Shown: positions 51,734-60,625 of the stretch, one piece after another
Layout of the letters: each line of letters begins with the position of its first letter
Position numbering within the stretch: position 1 is the first letter of the stretch
Assembly: GCA_900322035.1 (NCBI GenBank)
Contig: ONYL01000012.1
Location: 1-60,625, forward strand
Source: an uncultured Prevotella sp.
Lineage (GTDB): Bacteria > Bacteroidota > Bacteroidia > Bacteroidales > Bacteroidaceae
Direction of reading: 5' to 3'
Length of the DNA: 60,625 nt
Program-made: the position numbers and the translations under genes
Notes under the pieces: generated by a model
What the model was told of the DNA's origin: nothing
The model's input: the letters and a program-made list of their open reading frames with translations, nothing else
The model's database searches: none

Positions 51734-52960
51734 CTACAATTTATGTTGCCTTCCTGCTTCAACCTTGCTGGTTGCAATTCTGTTCGTAACGAATCGGGAT
51801 TGCAGAGCCGTCAAGTCCACAGGTGTAAGTTTGGGATAATCTGTCCCTACGTTTGGAATAAGACTGAGCAGGTTCAAAGCGGCATTGAGGTCTCGGTTTA
51901 TGACATGGCCACATTTCGGGCAGTCCGTTCATAGCAGCCTTGTATTCAATTTGACGTCGCAGTTCTCCAAAGGCCATATCGCTTACACTCTTCGCCAACT
52001 TGCCGCGTTGCATACCTTTGACATTCAAGGCCTCTATGCAGATAGCACGGTAATGTGTTACGAGGAGGGTTGTCAGCTTTTGCATGAAGTCTCTACGGAT
52101 AGCGGCTATATGCCGTTGCTCACGTCCGAGAATGCGAGAGAGCTTACGATAATTGCTCGACCGCTTTACACCCTGCAAACGCTCCTGTTTGGTTTTCGCA
52201 TGATGGCGCTTGGAGAGTTGGCGGCTCAGTCTGGTTATCTTTCTTTGATGTTTACGAATAGTGGCTCCGTACTTGCTTTTTCCAGAGGCAAGCGCATGAG
52301 TTCTATGGTATTCTTCTTCGGTAATTTGAACTTGAATGGAAACGAAAAACTTGTCTCCGTCCTGCAAAATCTTCGCACCCAATATCTTGCCAGCGAAACG
52401 CAAGCGCTCGGCCATCTTCACGTAACCGAGGTTCGGGACGTTAATATACTGGTGTTTGCCGTGAATATTGTGTGCTGTATTTTTCAGATGTCTCAGATCT
52501 TCACGTAACCGAGGTTTGGGACGTGAATATACTGGTGTTTGCCGTGAATATTGTGTGCTGTATTTTTCAGATGTCTCAGTCCTTTATGGGTGTCGGAGAG
52601 CTTAATCTCTTGTCCCGCACCAATATAAAAGGAGCCAACACCATCTCGTTTTTTGTGCGTTGCAGGGTATTCGGCACGATGGGCAAAGAAATTGTCGAAA
52701 GCTCTCTGAAGGTCATCGAAAGCATGGGCGGTTGCATACTTCGTCACTTCGTATGTCCATGGAAATTCTTCGCCACGAATAGCATTGAAGTAGTTTCGCA
52801 GCTTGCGCCCGGTCAAGCCTCGCTCGCCCTGCTTGTAGCGTCTCTGCCATTCCGCCAGGCCCCAATTATAGGCAAAGCGGCAACAGCCTATGGCCTTACG
52901 AAAGTAAGTCCTCTGCTTGTTGTTCGGCATGAGTTGAATGCGGTGGGCGAGTGTAATCAT
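51734..52960 (-). pseudogene. tnpB: Disrupted tnpB (IS200/IS605-type RNA-guided nuclease gene)
   Basis: Remnant of a TnpB gene. The N-terminal half (from 52960: ITLAHRIQLMPNNKQRTYFRKAIGCCRFAYNWGLAEW) is in one frame. The middle (ILGAKILQDGDKFFVSIQVQ, RAICIEALNVKGM) is in another, separated by an 83-bp tandem duplication. Near the 3' end the sequence jumps from YKAAMNG to CPKCGHVINRDLNAALNLLSL in a third frame, so about 35 residues with the first zinc CxxC and the DRW region are missing. The natural end is the TAG at 51736-51734. No tnpA is present. Confidence 0.85.
52414..52579. repeat. 83-bp tandem duplication inside tnpB
   Basis: Copy 1 (52414-52496) and copy 2 (52497-52579) differ at about two positions only. 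The length 83 is not a multiple of 3, so the second copy shifts the frame. Removing one copy would join the two frames again. The duplication looks recent compared with the decay at the 3' end. Confidence 0.9.
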
Positions 52961-53050
52961 GCTTTATTTTTTGACGTTGCTCTCTACGGCTTTCTCGCCT
53001 ATAGAAAGCAGTTTCTTCATGACTGCAAATATAGTAAAGTCTACCAATAT

Positions 53051-53164
53051 CTACAAGAGATTGAATGATATTTTATCATATTTTATATTCATAATAACAC
53101 TGTAAACAGCCCCCGCAATCATAGCGATGCACAGCATCAGCAATAACAGTAAGTTTTTCTTCAT
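53051..53164 (-). CDS. Possible 37-residue membrane peptide
   Basis: Small frame: MKKNLLLLLMLCIAMIAGAV at the N-terminus, a single hydrophobic helix, then a short polar tail (MNIKYDKISFNLL). It lies between the tnpB remnant and the large secreted protein gene, on the minus strand. No promoter box is clear and I recognise no family, so it may be chance. It could be a small inner-membrane protein. Confidence 0.35.
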   Translation of the reverse strand: MKKNLLLLLMLCIAMIAGAVYSVIMNIKYDKISFNLL

Positions 53165-53278
53165 AATAAGATAAAATTAAGTGGATATAAAAAAGATGAT
53201 GATTTGTTCTCTTCCTGCCTGGCCCTTGCTTTCCCAACCTCCCTTCATCGGAGTTTTTTCCAACGAAAGGACGGCTGA

Positions 53279-53307
53279 GCCCCCGGCAGGCAGCCTTAGC
53301 CGGGGGC
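53279..53307. other. GC-rich perfect hairpin
   Basis: GCCCCCGGC (53279-53287) pairs with GCCGGGGGC (53299-53307), with an 11-nt loop. No T tract on either side. The surrounding gene-free stretch (53165-53560) holds nothing else I can identify. Confidence 0.5.
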
Positions 53308-53561
53308 AATCCCATAGCCCCACACTACTAAAAAAGCAAAGCCAGCTATCATCCGGGAAGGAGAAAAGACGGTAAGTTGGAACATTGAACATCATGTTTG
53401 GTTAGACTTCGACAGCAAAGATAGCATTATTGAGGCAAAATGACAAGAAAAAAGACAATAAATTTATTGAAATTTCCCCAATTTACTATTCTTCAAATCA
53501 TAGATAATCGAACAAGAGGCGCACCCGGTATCAAAATCCGAAAAGGATATAAATATTCATA

Positions 53562-53595
53562 AAGCAGGTGGGAATCATAAGGAACCCACCTGCTT
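53562..53595 (-). terminator. Terminator-like hairpin after the 1514-residue protein gene
   Basis: A perfect 11-bp stem (AAGCAGGTGGG at 53562-53572 with CCCACCTGCTT at 53585-53595), 44 bp past the stop on the minus strand. It is followed by only a weak T run. Confidence 0.65.
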
Positions 53596-53638
53596 CTCTA
53601 TCATATGTCACATACAATTTGTCATAATGCGATCTTGG

Positions 53639-56600
53639 CTATTTGACGGTCACCTTTTGTCCCTCAACAATATATACTCCCGGCTGTAAGCCATCAAGCG
53701 TGGTTGCGTTCTTGCGCACTAATATGCCTGAAAGCGAGTAAACATTGAACGGACGAGACGGCAGTTGCACCTCATTAATGAAAGTAGCAACCGTGGCATC
53801 GTTTGAGTAACGCGACTCTCCTTCCGTATAAACCACCGTTACGTTGTAAACGTGAGATTTACCATCAACAGGACTATAAGCAAACGAGGTTTGCCCAGCC
53901 TCGGTAGTGCCAACTTTCTCACCATCACAGTATATGTTGAACCCAACGATGTCGGGAGAGCCCGCCTGCGTGTAGGTGACATCATCAACCTCAAACATAT
54001 AGCCTTCGCCAGCAGGCGTAATATGATGAATTGCGAAATAGCGAGCACCAGAAGGCAATGACACGTCTATCTCCTTCCACTCGCCACCACTTACCGAATA
54101 GGTGTCGCCCAATTTCTCGAATTCTGAGACGTTTTTACCTTCGCTTGAATAACAAACTTCGAATTGTTCAGGAAAATCAGTATCTCCCGATTTGAGATCT
54201 CTTACATAGAACTTGACAGTCTGCGCTTCTCCACCCAGCTTAGGACTGATGAGCCAGTTGTCAGCATCGACGTATTCATCTCCTTGCTCTCCATGCTTAT
54301 AGGCATAGAACGTTGTAAGGAACTGTTCTTGAGAATGAGCTGCGATAAAGGGATTCAGACTGGTATCAATTCCCCATTCACCAGGATTCATTACGATAAA
54401 TGCAAACGGTTCGTTCACGTTCGGGAATGAAGGCATATTAGAAAAGGTTCCTGTGAACCCGCCGTCACCGTCAATCAGAGTCCAACGACCTATATGATCG
54501 ATGATCCATGGGGCATAGCGCTCAAAATCCTCAGTTACCTCTTTTGCTTCCTGTCGTGTGGGAGCTGACCAAGTCAAAGCTACATCACTTCCATCTGTTG
54601 TGGCGGAAAGGTCGGTGACAGTATCAAAATCCGGCTGATTAATAACGATTGTGTCTCGTGAGATATTGTTGCTCTCATCATCATCCCTATCTGCGATCAC
54701 CTCAACGCTGATGGGCAATACTTTGGATGCGTTGATACTTACAGGATAATCATAGGGAATATGCCATTCTCCCAAAGCACCAAGAACTGGACCATCAAAG
54801 TCTTTCACCACTTTACCATCACAAGAGACTTCAACAGAGTAGCCACTCTCCAAAGACAATCCTACATTGCGAACGATGATATCCGCGCGCACAGTATCGC
54901 CAGCATTTGCCGACTGCGGACAACTCACAGAAATGGAAAGGTCGTGATCTTTTCCATCAAGAACGTTGATATTGTCAAGCGCCATAGAGGTTTCGCTACC
55001 GCCATTGGCCAAATGAAAACAGAAATAGAGCCAGTTGTTGTCTTTGAGATCAGACAAGTCTATCACTTCCGTACGCCAACCAGGGACTCCCTGCAAGGTG
55101 TCAAAGTTGATAGTCTTAAGAACTTGTGTAGCAGCATCCGGTTTTACAGCAGACACCTGCATAGAAAAATTCTTTCCAGGCGTAGCATAATAGCTATACA
55201 TGAGCACAGGCTTCTGAGCTTCTGTAATTGCGATTTTACCCGTATTGAAATCAAAATACTCTTCTTTGTCGTAAGACTTCCAAGCTATACAACCACCATC
55301 AGCATCGGATGCTGAGTCGGTAGTCAACTGCAGATAGTTGTCGCGCGTGACGTTATAGCTGACCCAAGCAAAATCATAAGCCAACTCGCCCCCTCGGAAG
55401 CTCTCTCGGTAAGGTAGGTCGTATGGCTTTCCCTTTACAGTTCTGACCACGATAGATCCGGCAGAGCCAAGACTGTTAGTGGACTTCAACGCAAGATCCA
55501 GAAAATCCTGCTCACCTTCATTCGGCTGATAGACTACGCGCCCTGCCAAACCATCGTCTGTGGTATTCAAGTCTTCCACTACGGCCTCGGTATCATAGAT
55601 ACTGTCCACCAACCAGTTACCCTCTGCATAGCCACCCACTGGAGAATCTACTACTTGACTGATTGTAAAGAATACGCTGTCGGGATTTACATATCCTCTG
55701 TTCAATCCCTCTTCTGTCGGTTTATCCCAGCGAGCCAAATAATGGTCACCTTCATCAATTAGTTTCGCATTCTGTGGATAATTAGGAATATCAACTCCAA
55801 TGAAACGCTCGCACTCGTTTATCAGTCCGTCTCCGGCTTCATTGGTTGCTACCACACTGTATACGTTCTTGCCAAGTTTTGGGCCTCCCAATTCATCTTC
55901 TACACTCAACATCGCACCAGGGACTGGATTCTCAACCTTTCCCACTAAAATTGAGTCGCTTCTGTAGACACGTATTTCATGAATAGAGGTGAGCGGACTC
56001 TGACTGATCTTTTGTGTTGGAGCCTTAAACGAAACCATAGCTGAAAGCTGCCCTTTATCGCCAGGCTTTACAGTGAGCAACGTCACAGAATCCGGAGCAT
56101 TATAATCAATACCGGATTCAAGCCGTACACTGTCGACATATATTCGTCCGTAAAAATTACGGCCGGCAGGCGTGTCGTGATGGAAAGCAAAGCGCACATT
56201 GCGATCCTCCACGTTATTGATGTAGGCCCTTACCAGCTTTGATTTCTGGTTGAACACTTCCTGGTCAGGCATTATCACATATGAGTAATCATATGGAGAG
56301 GGCTCTGAGCCCATGGTCACATTCATTCGCTCTGGCCAGGATTCCCCATCACCACTCATTCTAAAGCTAAAGGTATATACCTTATTGGCAGAAAGATGCA
56401 TGGGTGGGGTTATTATATAGTCGTCTGATCCTTTCGAGTCGGAATAACTCGTAGACAGGCACTGCCTATCGCTATTCCACACCCACGTGTTCCCATCTTT
56501 ATTGTCGTCGAGAATGGTGTAGAGGTCGAGAGTGTTCTCATCGTTGAAATCTTGGAAATAAGGAGGCTCAAAAGCACTTCCAAGTACTACCTTATTGGAA

Positions 56601-58183
56601 ACAGCAGGCACTCCACGGAAAGAATCATTCTTCGGGGTCACCACGTACTTGTACGAAATGAGATTATCTGCAGAAAGAGTCTCGCGGAATATCGTATCGG
56701 CAAGGTCGACGGCAACTTCCACAGAGTCGGGCAAGCGCATCACGTCATATTTAAGCGATCCTACATAGCCTCCGTGTATACCTGTCTTCGGGGCGGCCCA
56801 ACTAAGGGAGACATCTTTACCATTTATATTGGCGAACAGGTGACTGACAGCAGTGGGTGCATCCATGCCAGCCCAAATTTTAATGTTTGCCATTTTCGAT
56901 TCGCCATATGTATTGCCAACAGTCACTGCTAAATTATTCATTCCCGGATTGACGTCTATAGTCAGGATCACATCAGCCCCAGGTTGCTCCGTCCCTTCCT
57001 TCAAGAGAACGCCATTAGCCGTCACCTTATAAATCAACATGCCATCAAGAGCATGACCAGAGACATCTTTTTGGGGAAGGGTGAAAGAGAATGTACCTGT
57101 CAGACAGGAATCTTTGAATGTAGCTTTCAAATGATAAGCTGTCTCGGGAGCACCCGGTTCGACCTCATCAAGGAATGACAAAGCTATGATTTGCGTATTT
57201 TCCGGATAATCTACCAGTTTAGAAGCAGAACCACTATTGAGATCTACTTGATACAGCGCCGTTTTTCCTTCTGAATTTGTAGCTGCCCAATAGAAGGTGC
57301 CGGTAGAGGGATCAATCTCTGCGCTTTGGCTAAAGGCCGATGTCCCGTCCGTAGATACAGTTACTCCTGTAGCTCCGACAAGCGTCTCGTTTGCATGATC
57401 TTTGCTGATTTTGTAGAGATTACCATTGATGCCAATGCCATAGAGCTGCCCTGTGGCCGAAGATGCCAAGGCGATAATAGGCTGGTCAAGCGTCCCTATA
57501 TTTGTTCTTGTCATTGTAGAATAGTCCATTACCCCTAATTCCATACTGCTCTTCTCACTGTTGAAAAAAGCACCGTACACTTCGTCTGTAGCCGGATCAT
57601 AGGCAAGGTCGGTGGAGATGATGCTCATATCGGTTGGACCACCCGACGAAAGCATTGTGCCGGAGAAAACATTATATTCCTGATAAACAAGGAACATGTC
57701 GTAGTAGTTTTTTAGACAGTGGTAAATACTGTCTCGGGTAATGATACCTCCCCCGTTTGCATCTAAATTCCCAAAGTCAGCAGACTTCAGCAAATAGTTG
57801 AACGTAGCAGGATCCTGAGAGCTAAAGGAAGCCACACCGCTTCCTATGATCTCACCATAAAGGATAGTGTTGCCTGGTGTGCGGAAAATGGGCTGAGCAA
57901 CAGGTCGCTGAGAGAGAGAACTCATATTTGGCTTCTGTGATTGACCAAGTGAGAGAAACTTTGAAGACTGCCTGTAAGGAACTAATGTCTTCTTCATGTT
58001 CATGAATGAAACAAGACGGGCGTTTGTGACACCGCCGGTCTGCGGTCTACAGGTCTGCAATGTTATGGGCTGTGCTTCTGTCTTCAGTTTATGCGATGAG
58101 AGTGAAGACTGCGCACTTACCACCAATGAGGGCAGTAAAGATACTGCACCAATAATGACAAGTTTTGCTAAAATCATAGACAA
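53639..58183 (-). CDS. Large secreted multidomain protein (choice-of-anchor J type)
   Basis: A 1514-residue exported protein with an N-terminal signal peptide (LVIIGAVSLLPSLVVSAQ). The first 350 residues have repeated blade-like motifs (DLAYDPATDEVYGAFF, EIDPSTGTFYWAATN). Fibronectin-type segments follow (APTAVSHLFANINGKDVSLSWAAPK, DLSATTDGSDVALTWSAP). Galactose-binding-like or choice-of-anchor J modules then appear (PPYFQDFNDENTLDLYTILDDN; DADNWLISPKLGGEAQTVKFY). The tail (FNVYSLSGILVRKNATTLDGLQPGVYIV) looks like a Bacteroidetes C-terminal sorting or autolysin-like tail. Likely cell-surface or released; ligand unknown. It is next to a TPR-AraC regulator in the same direction. Confidence 0.85.
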   Translation of the reverse strand: MSMILAKLVIIGAVSLLPSLVVSAQSSLSSHKLKTEAQPITLQTCRPQTGGVTNARLVSFMNMKKTLVPYRQSSKFLSLGQSQKPNMSSLSQRPVAQPIFRTPGNTILYGEIIGSGVASFSSQDPATFNYLLKSADFGNLDANGGGIITRDSIYHCLKNYYDMFLVYQEYNVFSGTMLSSGGPTDMSIISTDLAYDPATDEVYGAFFNSEKSSMELGVMDYSTMTRTNIGTLDQPIIALASSATGQLYGIGINGNLYKISKDHANETLVGATGVTVSTDGTSAFSQSAEIDPSTGTFYWAATNSEGKTALYQVDLNSGSASKLVDYPENTQIIALSFLDEVEPGAPETAYHLKATFKDSCLTGTFSFTLPQKDVSGHALDGMLIYKVTANGVLLKEGTEQPGADVILTIDVNPGMNNLAVTVGNTYGESKMANIKIWAGMDAPTAVSHLFANINGKDVSLSWAAPKTGIHGGYVGSLKYDVMRLPDSVEVAVDLADTIFRETLSADNLISYKYVVTPKNDSFRGVPAVSNKVVLGSAFEPPYFQDFNDENTLDLYTILDDNKDGNTWVWNSDRQCLSTSYSDSKGSDDYIITPPMHLSANKVYTFSFRMSGDGESWPERMNVTMGSEPSPYDYSYVIMPDQEVFNQKSKLVRAYINNVEDRNVRFAFHHDTPAGRNFYGRIYVDSVRLESGIDYNAPDSVTLLTVKPGDKGQLSAMVSFKAPTQKISQSPLTSIHEIRVYRSDSILVGKVENPVPGAMLSVEDELGGPKLGKNVYSVVATNEAGDGLINECERFIGVDIPNYPQNAKLIDEGDHYLARWDKPTEEGLNRGYVNPDSVFFTISQVVDSPVGGYAEGNWLVDSIYDTEAVVEDLNTTDDGLAGRVVYQPNEGEQDFLDLALKSTNSLGSAGSIVVRTVKGKPYDLPYRESFRGGELAYDFAWVSYNVTRDNYLQLTTDSASDADGGCIAWKSYDKEEYFDFNTGKIAITEAQKPVLMYSYYATPGKNFSMQVSAVKPDAATQVLKTINFDTLQGVPGWRTEVIDLSDLKDNNWLYFCFHLANGGSETSMALDNINVLDGKDHDLSISVSCPQSANAGDTVRADIIVRNVGLSLESGYSVEVSCDGKVVKDFDGPVLGALGEWHIPYDYPVSINASKVLPISVEVIADRDDDESNNISRDTIVINQPDFDTVTDLSATTDGSDVALTWSAPTRQEAKEVTEDFERYAPWIIDHIGRWTLIDGDGGFTGTFSNMPSFPNVNEPFAFIVMNPGEWGIDTSLNPFIAAHSQEQFLTTFYAYKHGEQGDEYVDADNWLISPKLGGEAQTVKFYVRDLKSGDTDFPEQFEVCYSSEGKNVSEFEKLGDTYSVSGGEWKEIDVSLPSGARYFAIHHITPAGEGYMFEVDDVTYTQAGSPDIVGFNIYCDGEKVGTTEAGQTSFAYSPVDGKSHVYNVTVVYTEGESRYSNDATVATFINEVQLPSRPFNVYSLSGILVRKNATTLDGLQPGVYIVEGQKVTVK

Positions 58184-58269
58184 AAAGAATTAATACGTTG
58201 AGACAATACCAATATTTATGGCAAAGAAAAACAAAAAAACTTATTTCCCCTTCTTTTTGAAACATAATC

Positions 58270-58295
58270 TTGTACGGAATCACGATTTCGTACAA
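58270..58295. promoter_or_regulatory. Dyad between the regulator and the large secreted protein gene
   Basis: TTGTACGGAAT (58270-58280), CACG loop, ATTTCGTACAA (58285-58295): an 11-bp stem with one G-T pair. It lies about 90 bp upstream of the 1514-residue gene and about 50 bp after the regulator. It could be the operator for that gene or a transcript end. No clear -7 box was found for the gene. Confidence 0.45.
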
Positions 58296-58343
58296 AAAAC
58301 ACTCGCTGCAGGACTGCGCAAAACAACGGACTGGCGGTCCTAC

Positions 58344-59997
58344 CTACTTGTTCTTGCTCTTCGATATGCGCTGGTATTCGGAGGGTGTCATGCCGGTGAA
58401 GGCCTTGAAGGTGACGATGAACGACGAGCGGGCCTTGAATCCCACGCTTCTCGAAATCGCCTCTAAGGTATAGTTGCCGTAATGGGCCGTATTGTTGATT
58501 CTCCGGCAAGCCTCATGGATGCGATAGCGATTGATAAACGTGTTGAAGTTGCACTGGTATCTCTCGTTGATGACGCTTCGGCGGCACACCGATAAGCTGT
58601 GCCATGCGTTCCAGCGAGAAGTCGGAAGAGTAGATTTCATCGCTGTTGTCGATCAGATCTATGATTCTCCCTTCGATATACTGCTTCTCGTCGTCGGTGA
58701 GCCGGCTGCCCTTGTATTTTTTCATGTGGGCCGTCTCCCGTCCCTCAGTCTCCGTTTCCTTTCTTTTGAGTCCTTCCTCATAAGATTTCCGTCTCAGTCG
58801 TTCTTGTGTCTCAGCTCTTAGGATGTCCTGGTTCTTGTTGTAGAGCTCCTTGTTGAGTGCTGTCAGCCGCCTGTTCTTCGCCACGACAATGGCCGTGATG
58901 AGCAGAATGACGGCCAACGTCAGCAGCGAACCGGCAACCACTGCGGCAAGCCGCCGCTTGGACTGTTCCTCCTGTGCTGTCATACTGTCGGCGCGCTGCA
59001 TCTGCATGAGGAGCCTCATCTCGTGCACCTTAGCTAATTGCTGGTAGTTGAGCAGAGAGTCGCTGATGGCGACCCCGCGGCTAAGGCAGGAGGTAGACTT
59101 CTGTTTTTGGCCGGCATGACCATAGTAGGTGGCGAGGATCCTATAGATTTCTATCTGCGCGTCTTTCATTCCCCCCTTGTCGGCCAGCGCGAGAGCCTGC
59201 TCCATCATGTTGATGGCTTTGCCGTAGATGTTCATTTCTGCGTAGCTCGAAGCCATGAAGCGGTATACCAACGTGATGTTGCGGTATTTGTCAGGTCGGA
59301 AGGGGAGGACGTCGAAGATGCACCGGTAGCTCTGCAGGGCCTTTCGGTACTGCCCGCGGGTCTGGGCCGTCAGCCCCTCCAAAAGAAGTTTGCTGAATTC
59401 GTAGTTGGCGGTTTTCTCCTTCCCCAACAGCTTTTCGTATTTGCCCCATATCTTACGCACGGATGACAGCCTGCCCAATTTGTGGGCGATGAGTATGTAG
59501 TTGACCATCATATTATTCAGGGACTGCGGCTCTGTGTCGCTTCCGCTCTCGGCAAAAGCCCGCTGATAGTTGTTGAGGGCGAGGCGGGCCGCGGCCTCAT
59601 CGTTGCACTGGTCGCTGAGGGCATGATAGAGCAGTCCCTCTCGGAAGTCGACAGGGGCGGTGCTGAATGCTTGTTGCTCGCTGATGAGACGGGCCTGAGC
59701 CAAGGCCTCGAAGGCCTTGGAGTAGTCGAAGAAATAGAAGAAATACACCGACCACTTCCCCAAAAGAGCTTTCACTTCAAGCTGCTTGCCCCGGGTGTCT
59801 TTTTGTCTCTCGCTGAGTTTGGCGGCCCGATTGTAGTAGACCATGGCAGAGTCGCCCTTTCCGGAATTGAAAAAGGCGGAAGCGCGGTCGAGGATCCGAA
59901 GCGTTGGATCCTGCACGGTGCTGCCGTTGCTTTCCGCAGTCCTTGCCTCTATGGCTGTCAAGGGTATAAGGAAGGCCAGCCATACTAATTGAATCAT
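58344..59997 (-). pseudogene. TPR/transmembrane/AraC-type regulator, frameshifted
   Basis: One-component regulator type: a signal/membrane start (MIQLVWLAFLIPLTAIEA), about 300 residues of TPR-like helices (AMVYYNRAAKLSERQ, ALQSYRCIFDVLPF, AINMMEQALALADKGG), one transmembrane helix (LAAVVAGSLLTLAVILLITAIVVA, about residues 350-373), a coiled coil and an AraC helix-turn-helix. The frame breaks near 58578, after QLIGVPPK. The rest of the DNA-binding domain (SVINERYQCNFNTFINRYR ... AISRSVGFKARSSFIVTFKAFTG) continues in the +1 frame to 58344. It is either a real disruption, a sequencing slip or a +1 frameshift. The earlier ATGs (60033, 60030) lie in a dispersed repeat, so 59997 is preferred. Confidence 0.85.
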
Positions 59998-60225
59998 GCA
60001 TAATTGCCTTGCGGAGCGAAAACAATTCATCATTTACAATTCATCATTCATCATTGCCTTGCGGGATACAAATTCAGATACAAATTTATATAAAAAAAAC
60101 GGAACATGCCCATTCTCCCGCATTATTTTTTATAGGATGGCTGTTATCATGCAATGCATTAAAGAAGAGCCCGAGATCCAAAATGATGCATCATGCATTA
60201 AAAAAGAAGGGCACGAGAGCCAAAC
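59998..60225. repeat. Dispersed intergenic repeat upstream of the AraC-type regulator
   Basis: The segment 59997-60036 (minus strand) matches about 10291-10330 (plus strand): TGTTTTCGCTCCGCAAGGCA versus TGTTTCCGCTCCGCATGGCA, with similar neighbours. A partial second copy follows at about 60040-60070 (TTGCCTTGCGGGATAC). Further on, two imperfect direct copies beginning ATGCATTAAA lie at 60154 and 60193. No gene is visible from 60034 to 60427. Confidence 0.55.
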
Positions 60226-60343
60226 ATGAAAGCCTGCCGGACGGTGGAAGAAGGAAAAGATATCTACACACGCAGCGGCTGTGACTGATGAAAAAAAATG
60301 AAGAAAAACACGCACAGAATGAGGCCGTAAACAAAAAGTTTCG

Positions 60344-60351
60344 TAAATTTG
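60344..60351 (+). promoter_or_regulatory. Promoter -7 element for the gene at the window end
   Basis: TAAATTTG matches TAnnTTTG, 70 bp before the ATG at 60422. No -33 box is evident. Confidence 0.45.
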
Positions 60352-60427
60352 CGCAGGTGGATTCCTATTTACGTCCGTCTCGAAGACAGCATGATTTATA
60401 CGAACAATAAATAAAAACTTAATGAGC

Positions 60428-60625
60428 ATGAAGACTACTACTCTCCTCTCCCTGATGTTAGCCGCGCTGCCCGCAGCGGCACAAAACGGCATCACTAAGG
60501 CCCCGCTTCCGGCACTTCACATGGCCGCGCAGTCGGACGCCATCATCGACACGCCGCAAGGCACGCTCTACAACGGGCTCTACCGGCAGTCGGTGGGCTA
60601 CTTCTTCGGCACGCCGAGAAATGCC
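60428..60625 (+). CDS. Secreted protein, partial (cut by window end)
   Basis: Only the first 66 residues are in the window. They begin with a signal peptide (MKTTTLLSLMLAALPAAAQ), followed by NGITKAPLPALHMAAQSDAI and DTPQGTLYNGLYRQSVGYFF. An in-frame ATG at 60422 is an alternative start. No family can be named from this fragment. It is divergent from the TPR-AraC regulator and might be controlled by it. Confidence 0.7.
   Translation, partial: MKTTTLLSLMLAALPAAAQNGITKAPLPALHMAAQSDAIIDTPQGTLYNGLYRQSVGYFFGTPRNA

Noticed and set aside
51734-52960. Functional TnpB nuclease with guide RNA
   Set aside because: Frameshift by duplication and loss of the zinc/RuvC segment make an active product very unlikely; no clear guide RNA scaffold could be recognised at the 3' end.
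53076-53315. 79-codon minus-strand frame
   Set aside because: Its frame differs from the more signal-like 37-codon frame over the same DNA and it reads through the GC hairpin; no motif.
58344-58640. Separate 98-residue AraC gene
   Set aside because: Its ATG is in the middle of the regulator sequence and its first residues are an out-of-frame reading; the helix-turn-helix is the continuation of the upstream frame after a frameshift.

Overview
The window looks like chromosomal DNA of a Bacteroidales bacterium, most likely Prevotellaceae. Three things point there. The promoters are of the Bacteroidetes type (TTTG about 20 bp upstream of TAnnTTTG) and sit ahead of most operons. The families DUF3316, DUF5683, DUF6029, DUF3822 and Omp28, GH92 and TPR/AraC one-component regulators are typical of the phylum. 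The order surE-lpxB / parA-parB-DUF5683-mltD-relA/spoT is, as far as I recall, common in this order. The genus is an inference. I see no rRNA, tRNA or CRISPR array.

Left part (1-16.5 kb, mostly + strand). A set of hairpins and a 22-bp tandem array precede dnaG. Then come a TPR membrane protein, queD-queE (queuosine precursor), a cardiolipin synthase, a secreted GH92 mannosidase and a RecD/Pif1-type helicase. An etfB-etfA-acyl-CoA dehydrogenase operon follows, with a strong promoter and two operator-like repeats. A secreted M13 peptidase ends this part.

Middle (16.7-42.9 kb, - strand). alaS; a merR-DUF3822-rsmD cluster; a LytS/LytTR two-component pair; parC overlapping a DUF3316 protein and an S41 lipoprotein peptidase; a tight run of metallophosphoesterase, SprT-like protein and small membrane protein, with thyX after it; meso-diaminopimelate dehydrogenase; a second metallophosphoesterase; a TlpA-like thioredoxin/DUF6029 barrel/Omp28 lipoprotein operon; a MATE transporter preceded by a probable non-coding RNA; gamma-carbonic anhydrase; lpxB and surE.

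Right part (43-60.6 kb). parA-parB-DUF5683-mltD-relA/spoT (+) ends at a 25-bp perfect hairpin. Convergent to it is a two-gene ATPase plus TOPRIM/DUF4435 module that resembles PARIS/OLD-type defence pairs. Next are a wrecked tnpB with an 83-bp tandem duplication, a possible 37-residue membrane peptide, a 1514-residue secreted multidomain protein, a frameshifted TPR-membrane-AraC regulator, and the start of another secreted protein cut by the window edge.

The least explained signal is a family of intergenic arrays. Each unit is exactly 22 bp: an 18-bp dyad, usually centred on CATATG, plus a 4-bp linker. Three homologous arrays lie near 28.5, 40.2 and 51.5 kb, with similar flanks and both orientations. 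A fourth array of the same architecture but different sequence lies upstream of dnaG.
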